A DNA stretch of 64,000 nucleotides from Bacillus luti. Lineage in GTDB: Bacteria; Bacillota; Bacilli; Bacillales; Bacillaceae_G. Position 1 is the first letter of the stretch; each line of letters begins with the position of its first letter. The notes beneath the pieces are model-generated. The model saw only the letters and a program-made list of their open reading frames with translations, ran no database searches and was not told the origin of the DNA. A program made the translations under genes and the position numbers. Positions 25,547 to 33,490 of this stretch are shown piece by piece. The stretch spans positions 1 to 64,000 of the forward strand of contig NZ_MACI01000089.1 of the NCBI RefSeq assembly GCF_001884105.1. The letters run 5' to 3'.

Positions 25547-26716
25547 ATGATAAAAGATATGCAACCATTTTTACAACAAGCTTGGGAGAAGGCTGGTTTT
25601 AAAGAATTAACTGAAATTCAAAAACAAGCGATTCCAACTATTTTAGAAGGACAAGACGTTATAGCTGAATCTCCAACTGGAACAGGAAAAACATTAGCGT
25701 ACTTATTACCCCTTTTACATAAAATTAATCCTGAAGTAAAACAGCCACAAGTTGTTGTTTTAGCGCCAACACGTGAACTTGTAATGCAAATTCATGAAGA
25801 GGTTCAAAAGTTTACAGCAGGAACTGAAATTTCAGGGGCATCTTTAATTGGTGGTGCAGATATTAAGCGCCAAGTTGAAAAATTAAAGAAACACCCGAGA
25901 GTAATTGTCGGTTCACCAGGACGTATTTTAGAATTAATTCGTATGAAAAAGCTAAAAATGCATGAAGTGAAAACAATTGTATTTGATGAGTTCGATCAAA
26001 TTGTAAAACAAAAAATGATGGGTGCTGTACAAGATGTAATTAAATCAACGATGCGCGACCGTCAATTAGTATTCTTCTCAGCGACAATGACAAAAGCAGC
26101 AGAAGATGCAGCACGTGATTTAGCAGTGGAACCACAAGTAGTACGTGTAACACGTGCTGAGTCAAAAAGCTTAGTTGAGCATACGTATATCATTTGTGAG
26201 CGACGCGAAAAAAATGATTACGTAAGAAGAATTATGCATATGGGCGATGTAAAAGCAGTTGCTTTCTTAAACGACCCATTCCGTTTAGATGAAATTACTC
26301 AGAAATTGAAATTCCGTAAAATGAAAGCAGCAGCTCTACATGCAGAAGCAAGTAAACAAGAGCGTGAAGCGACGATGCGTGCATTCCGCGGAGGAAAATT
26401 AGAAATCCTACTTGCTACTGATATTGCAGCGCGTGGAATTGATATTGACGATTTAACACATGTAATTCACTTAGAATTACCAGACACAGTAGACCAATAC
26501 ATTCACCGCTCAGGACGTACTGGACGTATGGGTAAAGAAGGAACTGTCGTATCTCTTGTAACTCCACAAGAAGAGCGCAAATTACTACAATTTGCGAAAA
26601 AACTAGGCATCGTATTTACGAAGCAAGAAATGTTCAAAGGAACATTTGTAGAATCGAAGCCACCAGCACCTAAGAAAAAGAAACCAGCGTTTACTGGGAA
26701 GAAAAAGCCTAGATAA
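25547..26716 (+). CDS. DEAD-box family ATP-dependent RNA helicase (DEFD variant)
   Basis: A 389-residue two-domain helicase. Motifs in order: Q-motif region FKELTEIQKQAIPTIL, Walker A SPTGTGKT, PTRELV, GG/SPGR, motif II VFDEFDQI, SAT, and in the second domain IAARGIDI and HRSGRTGR. Motif II reads DEFD and not DEAD, a change seen in some bacterial members. The basic tail KKKKPAFTGKKKPR could bind RNA. It resembles B. subtilis YfmL in size; the exact orthologue is not settled. AAAGGAG precedes the ATG. It likely works in RNA remodelling or ribosome assembly. Confidence 0.9.
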   Translation: MIKDMQPFLQQAWEKAGFKELTEIQKQAIPTILEGQDVIAESPTGTGKTLAYLLPLLHKINPEVKQPQVVVLAPTRELVMQIHEEVQKFTAGTEISGASLIGGADIKRQVEKLKKHPRVIVGSPGRILELIRMKKLKMHEVKTIVFDEFDQIVKQKMMGAVQDVIKSTMRDRQLVFFSATMTKAAEDAARDLAVEPQVVRVTRAESKSLVEHTYIICERREKNDYVRRIMHMGDVKAVAFLNDPFRLDEITQKLKFRKMKAAALHAEASKQEREATMRAFRGGKLEILLATDIAARGIDIDDLTHVIHLELPDTVDQYIHRSGRTGRMGKEGTVVSLVTPQEERKLLQFAKKLGIVFTKQEMFKGTFVESKPPAPKKKKPAFTGKKKPR

Positions 26717-26726
26717 ATAATAGGGG

Positions 26727-26760
26727 AAGGCGTAACTATTTGTAGTTACGCCTTTTTTAT
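26727..26760 (+). terminator. rho-independent terminator of the helicase gene
   Basis: AAGGCGTAACTA / TAGTTACGCCTT with a 4-base loop and a T run. Confidence 0.8.
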
Positions 26761-26839
26761 TTGTAATTGAATGAAAAAGGATTAATAAAAGCATTTGTAG
26801 AAACCTACATAGAATATAAAATGATTAGGGGGAAATAAA

Positions 26840-27223
26840 ATGATCCATAAAGTCGGACAAATTATGTTATATGTAAATAATCAAGATGAGGCAGTAAATT
26901 TTTGGACGGAAAAGGTAGGGTTTCATGTAGTAGCTGAGGAAGATAATAAGCAAGGAACGAGATGGATTGAAATCGCTCCAAATAGCGGTGCAGAAACGAG
27001 CATTATATTACATAATAAAGAAGTGATTTCGAAAATGAGCCCAGAATTGAATCTTGGTACACCGTCTTTAATGTTCTTCTCAGAAAATCTGGATCAATTA
27101 TATACAGATTTAAAAAATAAAAATGTTACTGTTGGCGAAATGGTAACTATGCCGTCTGGTAAAGTGTTTAACTTTGCTGATAGTGAAGGGAATTATTTTG
27201 CGGTTATGGAAAAGAACCAATAA
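26840..27223 (+). CDS. VOC family (glyoxalase/bleomycin-resistance fold) protein
   Basis: A 127-residue single-domain VOC protein: the first strand KVGQIMLYVNNQDEAVNFW with helix WTEKVGF, the central IEIAPN strand and a C-terminal FADSEGNYFAVME, typical of the fold. Members include glyoxalases, dioxygenases and drug-binding proteins; the substrate is not evident. AGGGGGAA precedes the ATG. It is a single gene closed by a hairpin. Confidence 0.85.
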   Translation: MIHKVGQIMLYVNNQDEAVNFWTEKVGFHVVAEEDNKQGTRWIEIAPNSGAETSIILHNKEVISKMSPELNLGTPSLMFFSENLDQLYTDLKNKNVTVGEMVTMPSGKVFNFADSEGNYFAVMEKNQ

Positions 27224-27240
27224 TAATATTGCTATGTGAA

Positions 27241-27269
27241 AATCCCCCTCAAATATATTGAGGGGGATT
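27241..27269. terminator. bidirectional terminator
   Basis: AATCCCCCTCAA / TTGAGGGGGATT with a 5-base loop, between two convergent genes. Confidence 0.7.
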
Positions 27270-27906
27270 ACATGTTTGAAGTGGATTTTTCATGAGAGAG
27301 CTGTTTAATAAAAAATGCGCCTTTTTCAATAGCAGTTTCAATGTAACCGACAATTTGATTAAACGTAAACACCTGTAAGTCTTCATGCAAGTGTTGCTTT
27401 GGATACAACATATCTTCAAAAAGATACTTTCGAAAAGCTAAAACGTTTTCTTTAGAAACCTCTTCAATATCCACAATGTGAGCCTCTTGATTGAGAAGAG
27501 AGAAGAGCTGTTGTTCTTGATCGTAATGATGAAGCAACTTTGCATTTAACAATTTAAAATCGTTATAGTACATAGGTGCGATGGTTTCGTCATTTTCTAT
27601 TCTATTTTTTAGCCAAGGTAGAAAAAAGCCACTTAGCCAATTATCATCGGCAATGAGGTGAGTGTAATAGCCTAAGAGAAAAGGGGAATCCATTTGAGCT
27701 TTATATTTTTGAAAAAAAGAATTGAAATCTATCCTTCTCGTATAGTTTTTTGTTGTGCCTGCGTAAAAGTGAGAAGTTCCTTTTTCATCTTTTGAATGAA
27801 CCGCATCAGGGGCTACACCTCCAAGTATGAAAGAAGTTTTATCTTGGATACATAGTTTTTCGGCAATACCGTTAGCGATAATAGCATGCATAATTCGTGA
27901 TCCCAT
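27268..27906 (-). CDS. zinc-dependent phospholipase C-like hydrolase
   Basis: A 212-residue protein resembling the zinc_dep_PLPC (PF00882) family: an N-terminal MGSRIMHAIIANGIAEKL helix with His, GGVAPDAVHSKD, SHFYAG, and GYYTHLIADDNW give the ordered His/Asp residues of a trinuclear zinc site. There is no signal peptide, so it is likely cytosolic and may act on a small phosphoester, not on lipid. The chosen ATG lies six bases after GAGGTG; an in-frame GTG inside that site is less likely to be used. Confidence 0.7.
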   Translation of the reverse strand: MGSRIMHAIIANGIAEKLCIQDKTSFILGGVAPDAVHSKDEKGTSHFYAGTTKNYTRRIDFNSFFQKYKAQMDSPFLLGYYTHLIADDNWLSGFFLPWLKNRIENDETIAPMYYNDFKLLNAKLLHHYDQEQQLFSLLNQEAHIVDIEEVSKENVLAFRKYLFEDMLYPKQHLHEDLQVFTFNQIVGYIETAIEKGAFFIKQLSHEKSTSNM

Positions 27907-27935
27907 GAATGACACCTCGGTTTCAAGTATTCATT

Positions 27936-28925
27936 TCAGGAAGAGGACTGAACAGTTAGTATTACTTTCCCTGTACTTTTTCTACTTTCGACCCATTCAT
28001 GTGCTTTCCCTGCATCTTGGAGTGGAAAAGATTTCGTAGCCTTGATTTGCAAACGTTCGTCACGCAAATAGCAGAAAACTTCATATGCAGTTTCTTGGAG
28101 TAGTTCAGGTCGTTTTTTTCGTGTAGTACCAAAGCTAAAGCCGAGTATAGATCGGCAACTTGCGTGTAAATTTTTCGTTTGAAAATTACCAATTTCACCG
28201 CTTGCATTACCGAAATGAACGAGGCGGCCATAATAAGCAAGACATTTTAAACTGCTTTCCGAAACAGTTCCAGAAATAGAGTCCAAAATGATATTTACTC
28301 CTTCACCGTTTGTCAGCTCATTGACTTTCTCTACAAAATCTCCATCTTGATGACAAATTACATAATCAGCTCCAGCATCTAAAGCGATTTTTCTTTTTTC
28401 AGCACTTCCGACAGTACCGATAACTTTTCCAGCCCCTAATAGTTTTGCAAGTTGAATAGCTGTAGTGCCAATTCCGCCAGCAGCCGCATGAATGAGTACA
28501 GATTCACCTCGTTGAAGCCTTGCAACATTTGCGAGTAAATTATAGCTTGTAAAAGATACGATAGGACAAGCAGCTGCAGTTTGAAAGTCAACTTCATCAG
28601 GTAATACGAAAGTAAGATTTTCATTTGCAACAACATATTCAGCGTAAGATCCATTTTGAGGAAAAGCGATGACACGCTGTCCCGGATGAATATTCGAAAC
28701 TTGAGAACCTACACGTTCTACAATACCAGCAGCATCTATCCCTGGAATAAAGGGAAATGCTTTATTTCCTTTTTTACCATACCGAGATTTAATATCAGCG
28801 AAATTTACACTAGTAGCAACAACACGAATTAAAACTTGATTGTCTGAAATAGCCGGCATATCTACATCTGTATATTTCATCACTTCAGGACCACCGAACG
28901 ACGTTATAACGATAGCTTTCATCAT
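27936..28925 (-). CDS. NADPH:quinone oxidoreductase-like MDR protein
   Basis: A 329-residue medium-chain dehydrogenase/reductase. Catalytic N-terminal domain (GIDAAGIVERVGS; no structural-zinc cysteine lobe), then the NAD(P)-binding Rossmann domain with AAAGGIGTTAIQLAKLLGA (about 145-163). Absence of the zinc ligands places it in the quinone oxidoreductase branch. It likely reduces quinones or unsaturated carbonyls in the cytosol. AGGAGG precedes tandem ATGs. It may share a transcript with the phospholipase-like gene 29 bases downstream. Confidence 0.85.
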   Translation of the reverse strand: MMKAIVITSFGGPEVMKYTDVDMPAISDNQVLIRVVATSVNFADIKSRYGKKGNKAFPFIPGIDAAGIVERVGSQVSNIHPGQRVIAFPQNGSYAEYVVANENLTFVLPDEVDFQTAAACPIVSFTSYNLLANVARLQRGESVLIHAAAGGIGTTAIQLAKLLGAGKVIGTVGSAEKRKIALDAGADYVICHQDGDFVEKVNELTNGEGVNIILDSISGTVSESSLKCLAYYGRLVHFGNASGEIGNFQTKNLHASCRSILGFSFGTTRKKRPELLQETAYEVFCYLRDERLQIKATKSFPLQDAGKAHEWVESRKSTGKVILTVQSSS

Positions 28926-29128
28926 ATATCCTCCTAAATTTGACTATATAAATCATTTTAAATCTTCATTAGGAATTGGAAAATTATATAATTGTTATGC
29001 ATGGTTATAAGTGAAGCTTATGAATTCATTGAATTATTATATTAATTAATATAAAAAAATTTTGAAAAAATCGAACGAAATATCAATTACTTGCCAATAT
29101 ATAGTGTAAGACAAAGGAGGGGTGGTAT

Positions 29129-29707
29129 ATGAAGGATGAAACAGTGTATATGGATTTAATCCAATTAACTTTATTGGGCAATAAAGAAGCGTATAGCGAA
29201 TTGTATGATAAAACGATTCAAGAAGTATATAAAACGGCGCATTTCTTAATAGATGATAAAACGGATGTAGATGATGTCGTTCAAGAAATATACATACAGC
29301 TATATGAATCGCTTCGTAAGTACGATAGCGAGAAGCCATTTCGCCCTTGGTTAATTGGACTTACGATTAAACAAATTCATTCTTATAGAAGAAAGAGGTG
29401 GATGCGACTACGAATTATAAAAAAAGCAGAAGAGCAAAGAAAACTCGTGCAAATTGATTTTTCAAACGATGTTGTAAGTAAAATATCAAACCAAAAACTA
29501 GTCGAACTCATTCATAAATTACCGTATAAATTGAAACAAGTAATTATTTTAAGATACTTACACGACTACTCACAAGAAGAAGTAGCACAAATATTACATA
29601 TTCCACTTGGTACTGTGAAATCTAGAATTCATGCGGCCTTAAAGAAACTACGTCAAAAAGAGCAAGTAGAAGAAATCTTTTTAGGAGAGGTAGGGAATGT
29701 GAAATGA
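29129..29707 (+). CDS. ECF-type RNA polymerase sigma factor
   Basis: A 192-residue sigma factor with region 2 (DDVVQEIYIQLYESLRKYD, then PFRPWLIGLTIKQIHSYRRKR) and region 4 (IILRYLHDYSQEEVAQIL helix-turn-helix). AAAGGAGGGG precedes the ATG. The stop overlaps the next start by 4 bases. Such pairs respond to envelope stress in bacilli; the inducing signal cannot be read here. No confident self-recognised promoter was found in the 200 bases upstream. Confidence 0.9.
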   Translation: MKDETVYMDLIQLTLLGNKEAYSELYDKTIQEVYKTAHFLIDDKTDVDDVVQEIYIQLYESLRKYDSEKPFRPWLIGLTIKQIHSYRRKRWMRLRIIKKAEEQRKLVQIDFSNDVVSKISNQKLVELIHKLPYKLKQVIILRYLHDYSQEEVAQILHIPLGTVKSRIHAALKKLRQKEQVEEIFLGEVGNVK

Positions 29708-30384
29708 GTTTAGATTGTAGAGTTAGAGAATCTATACAAGAAGAAGCGAAGGGGGTTGTAGTCCCGCCGGAGTTAAAAGAAAAAGTAATCGTTCAAATAA
29801 AAATGAAGCGCGGGGGAAGTAAGGTGAAGAAACGCCTTATCGCAGGAGTGCTTGCAGCAGCATTTTTAATTCCTACGACTGGTTTTGCTTATCAATCTAT
29901 TATGGCAGATGGTATATACGGATCTTTTGAGAATTTAAAAAAACATGCCGGCGCGGTGACATTAGAAGCGTATATGCGTTTTAATGCAAAGTTATCACAA
30001 GCGAAAGATGAAATGGGTGCAAAGGAATATGAAGAGTTTACAAAAGAGCTAAAAAAATTAACAAATGCTAAGCTTGAGTACGGAGATTCGAACGGTAATA
30101 TTGATTACGATCAATTATCACCAGCTAAAAAAGAGGAAATGAAAAAGGTAGAAATGGAACTTCAGCCGTATTTTGATAAATTAAATGGCCATAAATCTAG
30201 TAAAGAAGTATTAACTTCAGAAGAGTATGAACAATATATGGAAGCGTTAATGTCATATCAAACTGTATTAGTAAAAGCGAAATCGAGTGGTGGGATAACA
30301 GTAAACGAAGTACCTGAGGAATACAAAGAAAGATTTATTAAAGCGGAGCAGTTTATGGAGTATGTAGACGAAAAAGTACGATAA
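29704..30384 (+). CDS. probable anti-sigma factor (DUF3600-like)
   Basis: A 226-residue protein: a cytosolic N-terminus of about 40 residues, one membrane helix (about 42-60, RLIAGVLAAAFLIPTTGFAY), and an outside helical, acidic-basic domain. It is translationally coupled to the sigma gene and its topology fits a membrane anti-sigma factor that holds the sigma until the outside domain senses stress. No zinc-binding HxxxCxxC anti-sigma motif is seen. The resemblance to DUF3600 proteins of the B. cereus group is from memory. Confidence 0.75.
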   Translation: MSLDCRVRESIQEEAKGVVVPPELKEKVIVQIKMKRGGSKVKKRLIAGVLAAAFLIPTTGFAYQSIMADGIYGSFENLKKHAGAVTLEAYMRFNAKLSQAKDEMGAKEYEEFTKELKKLTNAKLEYGDSNGNIDYDQLSPAKKEEMKKVEMELQPYFDKLNGHKSSKEVLTSEEYEQYMEALMSYQTVLVKAKSSGGITVNEVPEEYKERFIKAEQFMEYVDEKVR

Positions 30385-30390
30385 GTAGGA

Positions 30391-30416
30391 AAGCTCATAG
30401 CTTTAGCTGTGAGCTT
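30391..30416 (+). terminator. possible terminator
   Basis: AAGCTCA / TGAGCTT outer stem with an inner AGC / GCT pairing; the following ACTTTATT is a poor T run. Confidence 0.4.
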
Positions 30417-30437
30417 ACTTTATTGAAAGTAATTATA

Positions 30438-30683
30438 TTAACCACCTATTCCTTTTGCTAGCGATAAGAAATATACAAATACTAGTATTACTCCATTTAA
30501 TGCAGTACCACCTATTCCGAATAACCAATTTTTTGATGCTATCGCACAAATAATTCCGAGTAATGAAAGTATACTTAGTATCGCAATAATTAACGTCAAG
30601 TTGGCATTAGGTCCTCTTAAAATAAAGAAAGAACATACACTTACGATAAACGTTAGAAATGAGAAAGCCCCTAATTTATACAT
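30438..30683 (-). CDS. small three-helix membrane protein, unknown
   Basis: An 81-residue protein made almost wholly of three hydrophobic helices with a single lysine/asparagine turn between each. The ATG at 30683 was chosen over the in-frame ATG 27 bases upstream because GGGAGACTTACC precedes it. No family recognised. Confidence 0.5.
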   Translation of the reverse strand: MYKLGAFSFLTFIVSVCSFFILRGPNANLTLIIAILSILSLLGIICAIASKNWLFGIGGTALNGVILVFVYFLSLAKGIGG

Positions 30684-30780
30684 GGTAAGTCTCCCTTGGT
30701 TAAAATGCATTTTGATTTAATGTACGATTTTCCTTAGTTTAACATAAATTCCCTATTGTGTATTAAATATATGAATAATA

Positions 30781-30821
30781 AAAAACGAGTAAAAAATCTA
30801 AGTGATTTCATACTCATTTTT
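30781..30821 (-). terminator. terminator for the minus-strand membrane-protein gene
   Basis: AAAAACGAGTA / TACTCATTTTT with a 19-base loop; read on the minus strand it ends in a T run. Confidence 0.55.
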
Positions 30822-30822
30822 G

Positions 30823-30923
30823 CTATTCATTAAATTTTCTTACCGCATGTATAACGAATCTTACAAGTAATATCACACTTATAAATAAAGCGCAGTAACC
30901 AATGACATTTAAAAATTAATCAT
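30823..30923 (-). pseudogene. tiny membrane-protein gene with apparent 1-base deletion
   Basis: An ATG overlapping the TGA of the upstream gene (TGATG) opens MINF and stops at once. Shifting by one base in the T run AATTTTTA restores a frame reading NVIGYCALFISVILLVRFV and ending HAVRKFNE, a 33-residue single-helix membrane peptide. A lost T explains the break. A hairpin with a T run on this strand (30781-30821) follows. It may be a small peptide that was once coupled to its neighbour; a sequencing error is also possible. Confidence 0.35.
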
Positions 30924-31357
30924 CAATCATATTTTTTCATAGTTGCAGAATCTTTTTGTATAAAACAATCTAAAAGGGAATAACCAGCTATTAAACTAAT
31001 TATCGTAACAAAAGTTGTATTCACAAGAATAATATTAGTTAAATAGGGTAGGTATTTGCCAACTGGTGAAAAGAGTAGTGCTGGTGAAAAGGAAATTAAT
31101 ATTGTAGGAACTGTAATCGCAATAAATTTATCCGGTTGAAAGCTCCAGTTTTGTTTAATCGTTTCGCGATTAATAGATTGAAGGAAACGTAATAAAATGC
31201 CGACTACAAGAGGAAAGAGTGTATAGTAGAAAAGCCTTGGATAAATGTTAAAGTTTACTTGCGCGTCTGTATCTAAATAAAATTGAATTTTCACTCCTAC
31301 AAATAATAATAAGACGATAAATAATGTAAAGCAGAGGTATAGCATCACTTTTTGCAT
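30923..31357 (-). CDS. four-helix membrane protein, unknown
   Basis: A 144-residue protein with about four hydrophobic helices (first at about 2-20, last ending near residue 135) and a short charged C-terminus. The ATG at 31357 follows a GGTGGA site; the longer in-frame TTG at 31411 lies inside a terminator hairpin and was rejected. No family recognised. Its stop overlaps the start of a tiny downstream ORF. Confidence 0.5.
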   Translation of the reverse strand: MQKVMLYLCFTLFIVLLLFVGVKIQFYLDTDAQVNFNIYPRLFYYTLFPLVVGILLRFLQSINRETIKQNWSFQPDKFIAITVPTILISFSPALLFSPVGKYLPYLTNIILVNTTFVTIISLIAGYSLLDCFIQKDSATMKKYD

Positions 31358-31393
31358 TGCATTCCACCATCCTTTACTCAAAATATATTCAAA

Positions 31394-31438
31394 AAAAGAA
31401 GAGATATACAATTACTACTGTTGTATATCTCTTCTTTT
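31394..31438 (-). terminator. strong terminator
   Basis: Eighteen-base inverted repeat AAAAGAAGAGATATACAA / TTGTATATCTCTTCTTTT; it closes the metallo-hydrolase gene on the minus strand. Confidence 0.8.
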
Positions 31439-31442
31439 ACTG

Positions 31443-32414
31443 TTATTTAATAGTGGAGTTTGCGTTTTCTTGCTTCGTGAAATAATCAATAATGCCCATT
31501 GCGCTAATTTCTATATCTAGATGTAAAATGTTATAAACGGAATGATCGGATGGGACGTTTAAGTTTGTAAGGTGAGAAGAGATGTTATCCATTAATACAG
31601 TTTGTAAAGCCTTAGTCGCTTCATCGAAGTCATTATACTGTTCAAAGACCTCTTTACCAGTATGAACGAAAATAGGTAACCAATGTTCCAGCTGGTTATA
31701 TACTTCTGTAACATTGGATGAAGCGCCGTAATGGCCGAAATAAATAGTGTCTACATTCATACTTTGAATATGATTTTTAGAAGCAATCATTGCATCTGGC
31801 TGAAATTGTGAAGGAGACGTTGACGGTAGATATAACTCTACACCAAGATCTGCAAGTTCTCTATAATAAATTCCAATTGTATCACCAGTAAAAATGCCGT
31901 TTGTTAATGAATCGTGAATGCTAATATGGTGCTTCGCATGCCCCGGTGTATCATAAAATGTAAGGGTGCGATCTTCTGCAATTTTTAACGTATCACCGTT
32001 TTGGACAATATGAACACGTTCTTCTTCTATAGGAAGAATTGGATCAAAAAGTTTATCGAAATCTTCTTTGTACACAGCTTTTGCGCCTACAATGAGTTTT
32101 GTTGGATCGATCATATGACGAGCACCACGAGAATGCACATATAAAGTAGCATTTGGGCACTTTGCCATCATTAAACCAGCTGCCCCAGCATGATCTAAAT
32201 GAACATGTGTAACGATAATGTTTTTTACATCGTTTAAGTCAATATGTAATTGTTGTAAGCCGTCTAAAATATACGGAAGAGAAGGGGCTGCACAAGTTTC
32301 AATTAAAGTAATATCATCACCTAATAAAACATACGTACCTGTTCGTTCAGTATGTTGTAAATCGAAATCATCAATTAGATATAGGTGAGAAGATAGTTGC
32401 TCTACTTTTTTCAT
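31443..32414 (-). CDS. MBL-fold metallo-hydrolase
   Basis: A 323-residue metallo-beta-lactamase-fold protein. The zinc-binding signature THVHLDHAG (about 68-76) is followed by a downstream DTPGHAKHH and TGDTIG and a late FGHYG histidine, completing a binuclear metal site. About 90 C-terminal residues are helical. Hydrolytic substrate unknown (lactonase, thioesterase and phosphodiesterase members exist). The ATG at 32414 was chosen for its AAGGAG; an in-frame GTG nine bases upstream overlaps that site. Confidence 0.85.
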   Translation of the reverse strand: MKKVEQLSSHLYLIDDFDLQHTERTGTYVLLGDDITLIETCAAPSLPYILDGLQQLHIDLNDVKNIIVTHVHLDHAGAAGLMMAKCPNATLYVHSRGARHMIDPTKLIVGAKAVYKEDFDKLFDPILPIEEERVHIVQNGDTLKIAEDRTLTFYDTPGHAKHHISIHDSLTNGIFTGDTIGIYYRELADLGVELYLPSTSPSQFQPDAMIASKNHIQSMNVDTIYFGHYGASSNVTEVYNQLEHWLPIFVHTGKEVFEQYNDFDEATKALQTVLMDNISSHLTNLNVPSDHSVYNILHLDIEISAMGIIDYFTKQENANSTIK

Positions 32415-32462
32415 ATTTACCACTCCTTATATACTGCATGTTTCTATTATACGCTAAAAAAG

Positions 32463-32501
32463 AAAAAAGGCAGAAAACGAAAGCTCGTCTTCTGCCTTTT
32501 T
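32463..32501 (-). terminator. terminator for the small membrane-protein gene
   Basis: AAAAAAGGCAGAA / TTCTGCCTTTTT, with a T-rich tail when read on the minus strand. Confidence 0.75.
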
Positions 32502-32510
32502 GTAATGTTG

Positions 32511-32720
32511 TTATTTCGTTTGTTCTTTATTGATAGACATAACGAACAATCCGACAATACCACCAACGATTGGAAGCATAATCTCTCCTGCTAAATTAAA
32601 GTAGGAGCTTAAAAACAAACCATTCACATCGATTACCCAACCAGTAACATACAATAACATCATATATAGTACGAAATAAAACTCGCGATTTGAAATCGTT
32701 TCACGTTGTGCAGTTTTCAT
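32511..32720 (-). CDS. small two-helix membrane protein, unknown
   Basis: A 69-residue protein with a polar N-terminus and two hydrophobic helices (about 13-32 and 42-62). The ATG at 32720 has AAGGA about 11 bases upstream. No family recognised. Confidence 0.5.
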   Translation of the reverse strand: MKTAQRETISNREFYFVLYMMLLYVTGWVIDVNGLFLSSYFNLAGEIMLPIVGGIVGLFVMSINKEQTK

Positions 32721-32944
32721 AATGAACACCATCCTTTTCTTTTATAATGGAATATAAACTGTCACATTTTGTTCACAATTTAATTGTAAAACTTTCCATC
32801 ATAAAAGTCTAGTAGATTGTGTCGAATTTTTAAACATAAATAAAGCGCTATCATTTCAGCGTGTAAATACGTAATAAGAGCTGTATATTCACGAATGTAG
32901 TATAGTATAAACATAGAATGATAGTGTAGAGAGGGGCAGGAACA

Positions 32945-33427
32945 ATGACAATTTATGATTTTTCAGCTAAAACAATTACAGGTGAAGAAAAATCGTTAAA
33001 AGATTACGAAGGAAAAGCAATTCTTATTGTAAATGTAGCTAGTAAATGCGGGTTTACACCGCAATATAAAGGATTACAAGAAGTATATGATAAATATAAA
33101 GACCAAGGACTAGAAATACTCGGTTTCCCTTGTAACCAATTCGGAGGGCAAGAACCAGGAACAGAAGCAGATATTACTAGTTTTTGTGAGTTAAACTATG
33201 GTGTAAACTTCCCGATGTTTGCAAAGATTGATGTGAAAGGTGATAAGGCTCATCCTCTGTATACATACATGACAGAACAAGCACCAGGCTTACTCGGCAT
33301 GAAAGCAGTGAAATGGAACTTTACGAAGTTTTTAATTGGAAAAGACGGGAAAGTAGTAGGGCGTTTTGCGCCGCAGACGAAGCCGGTGGATTTAGAGGTT
33401 GAGATTGAAAAGGTACTTGGGGAATAA
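32945..33427 (+). CDS. bsaA: glutathione peroxidase-like thiol peroxidase
   Basis: A 160-residue thioredoxin-fold peroxidase of the Gpx family, which reduces hydroperoxides. The peroxidatic residue is Cys35 in NVASKCGFTPQY (Cys in place of selenocysteine), followed by FPCNQFGGQEPG with the catalytic Gln and a second Cys, and WNFTKFLI with the catalytic Trp-Asn. Bacterial Cys-type enzymes mostly use thioredoxin as reductant. AGAGAGGGGCAGG precedes the ATG. The symbol follows B. subtilis usage. Confidence 0.9.
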   Translation: MTIYDFSAKTITGEEKSLKDYEGKAILIVNVASKCGFTPQYKGLQEVYDKYKDQGLEILGFPCNQFGGQEPGTEADITSFCELNYGVNFPMFAKIDVKGDKAHPLYTYMTEQAPGLLGMKAVKWNFTKFLIGKDGKVVGRFAPQTKPVDLEVEIEKVLGE

Positions 33428-33445
33428 CTAGGAGTTTCACTTTAT

Positions 33446-33487
33446 TAAAAACGCCTCAAAGAACAATATAGTTCTTTGAGGCGTTTA
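33446..33487. terminator. bidirectional terminator
   Basis: AAACGCCTCAAAGAAC / GTTCTTTGAGGCGTTT with a 6-base loop, shared by the peroxidase gene and the convergent transglutaminase operon. Confidence 0.8.
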
Positions 33488-33490
33488 ACA

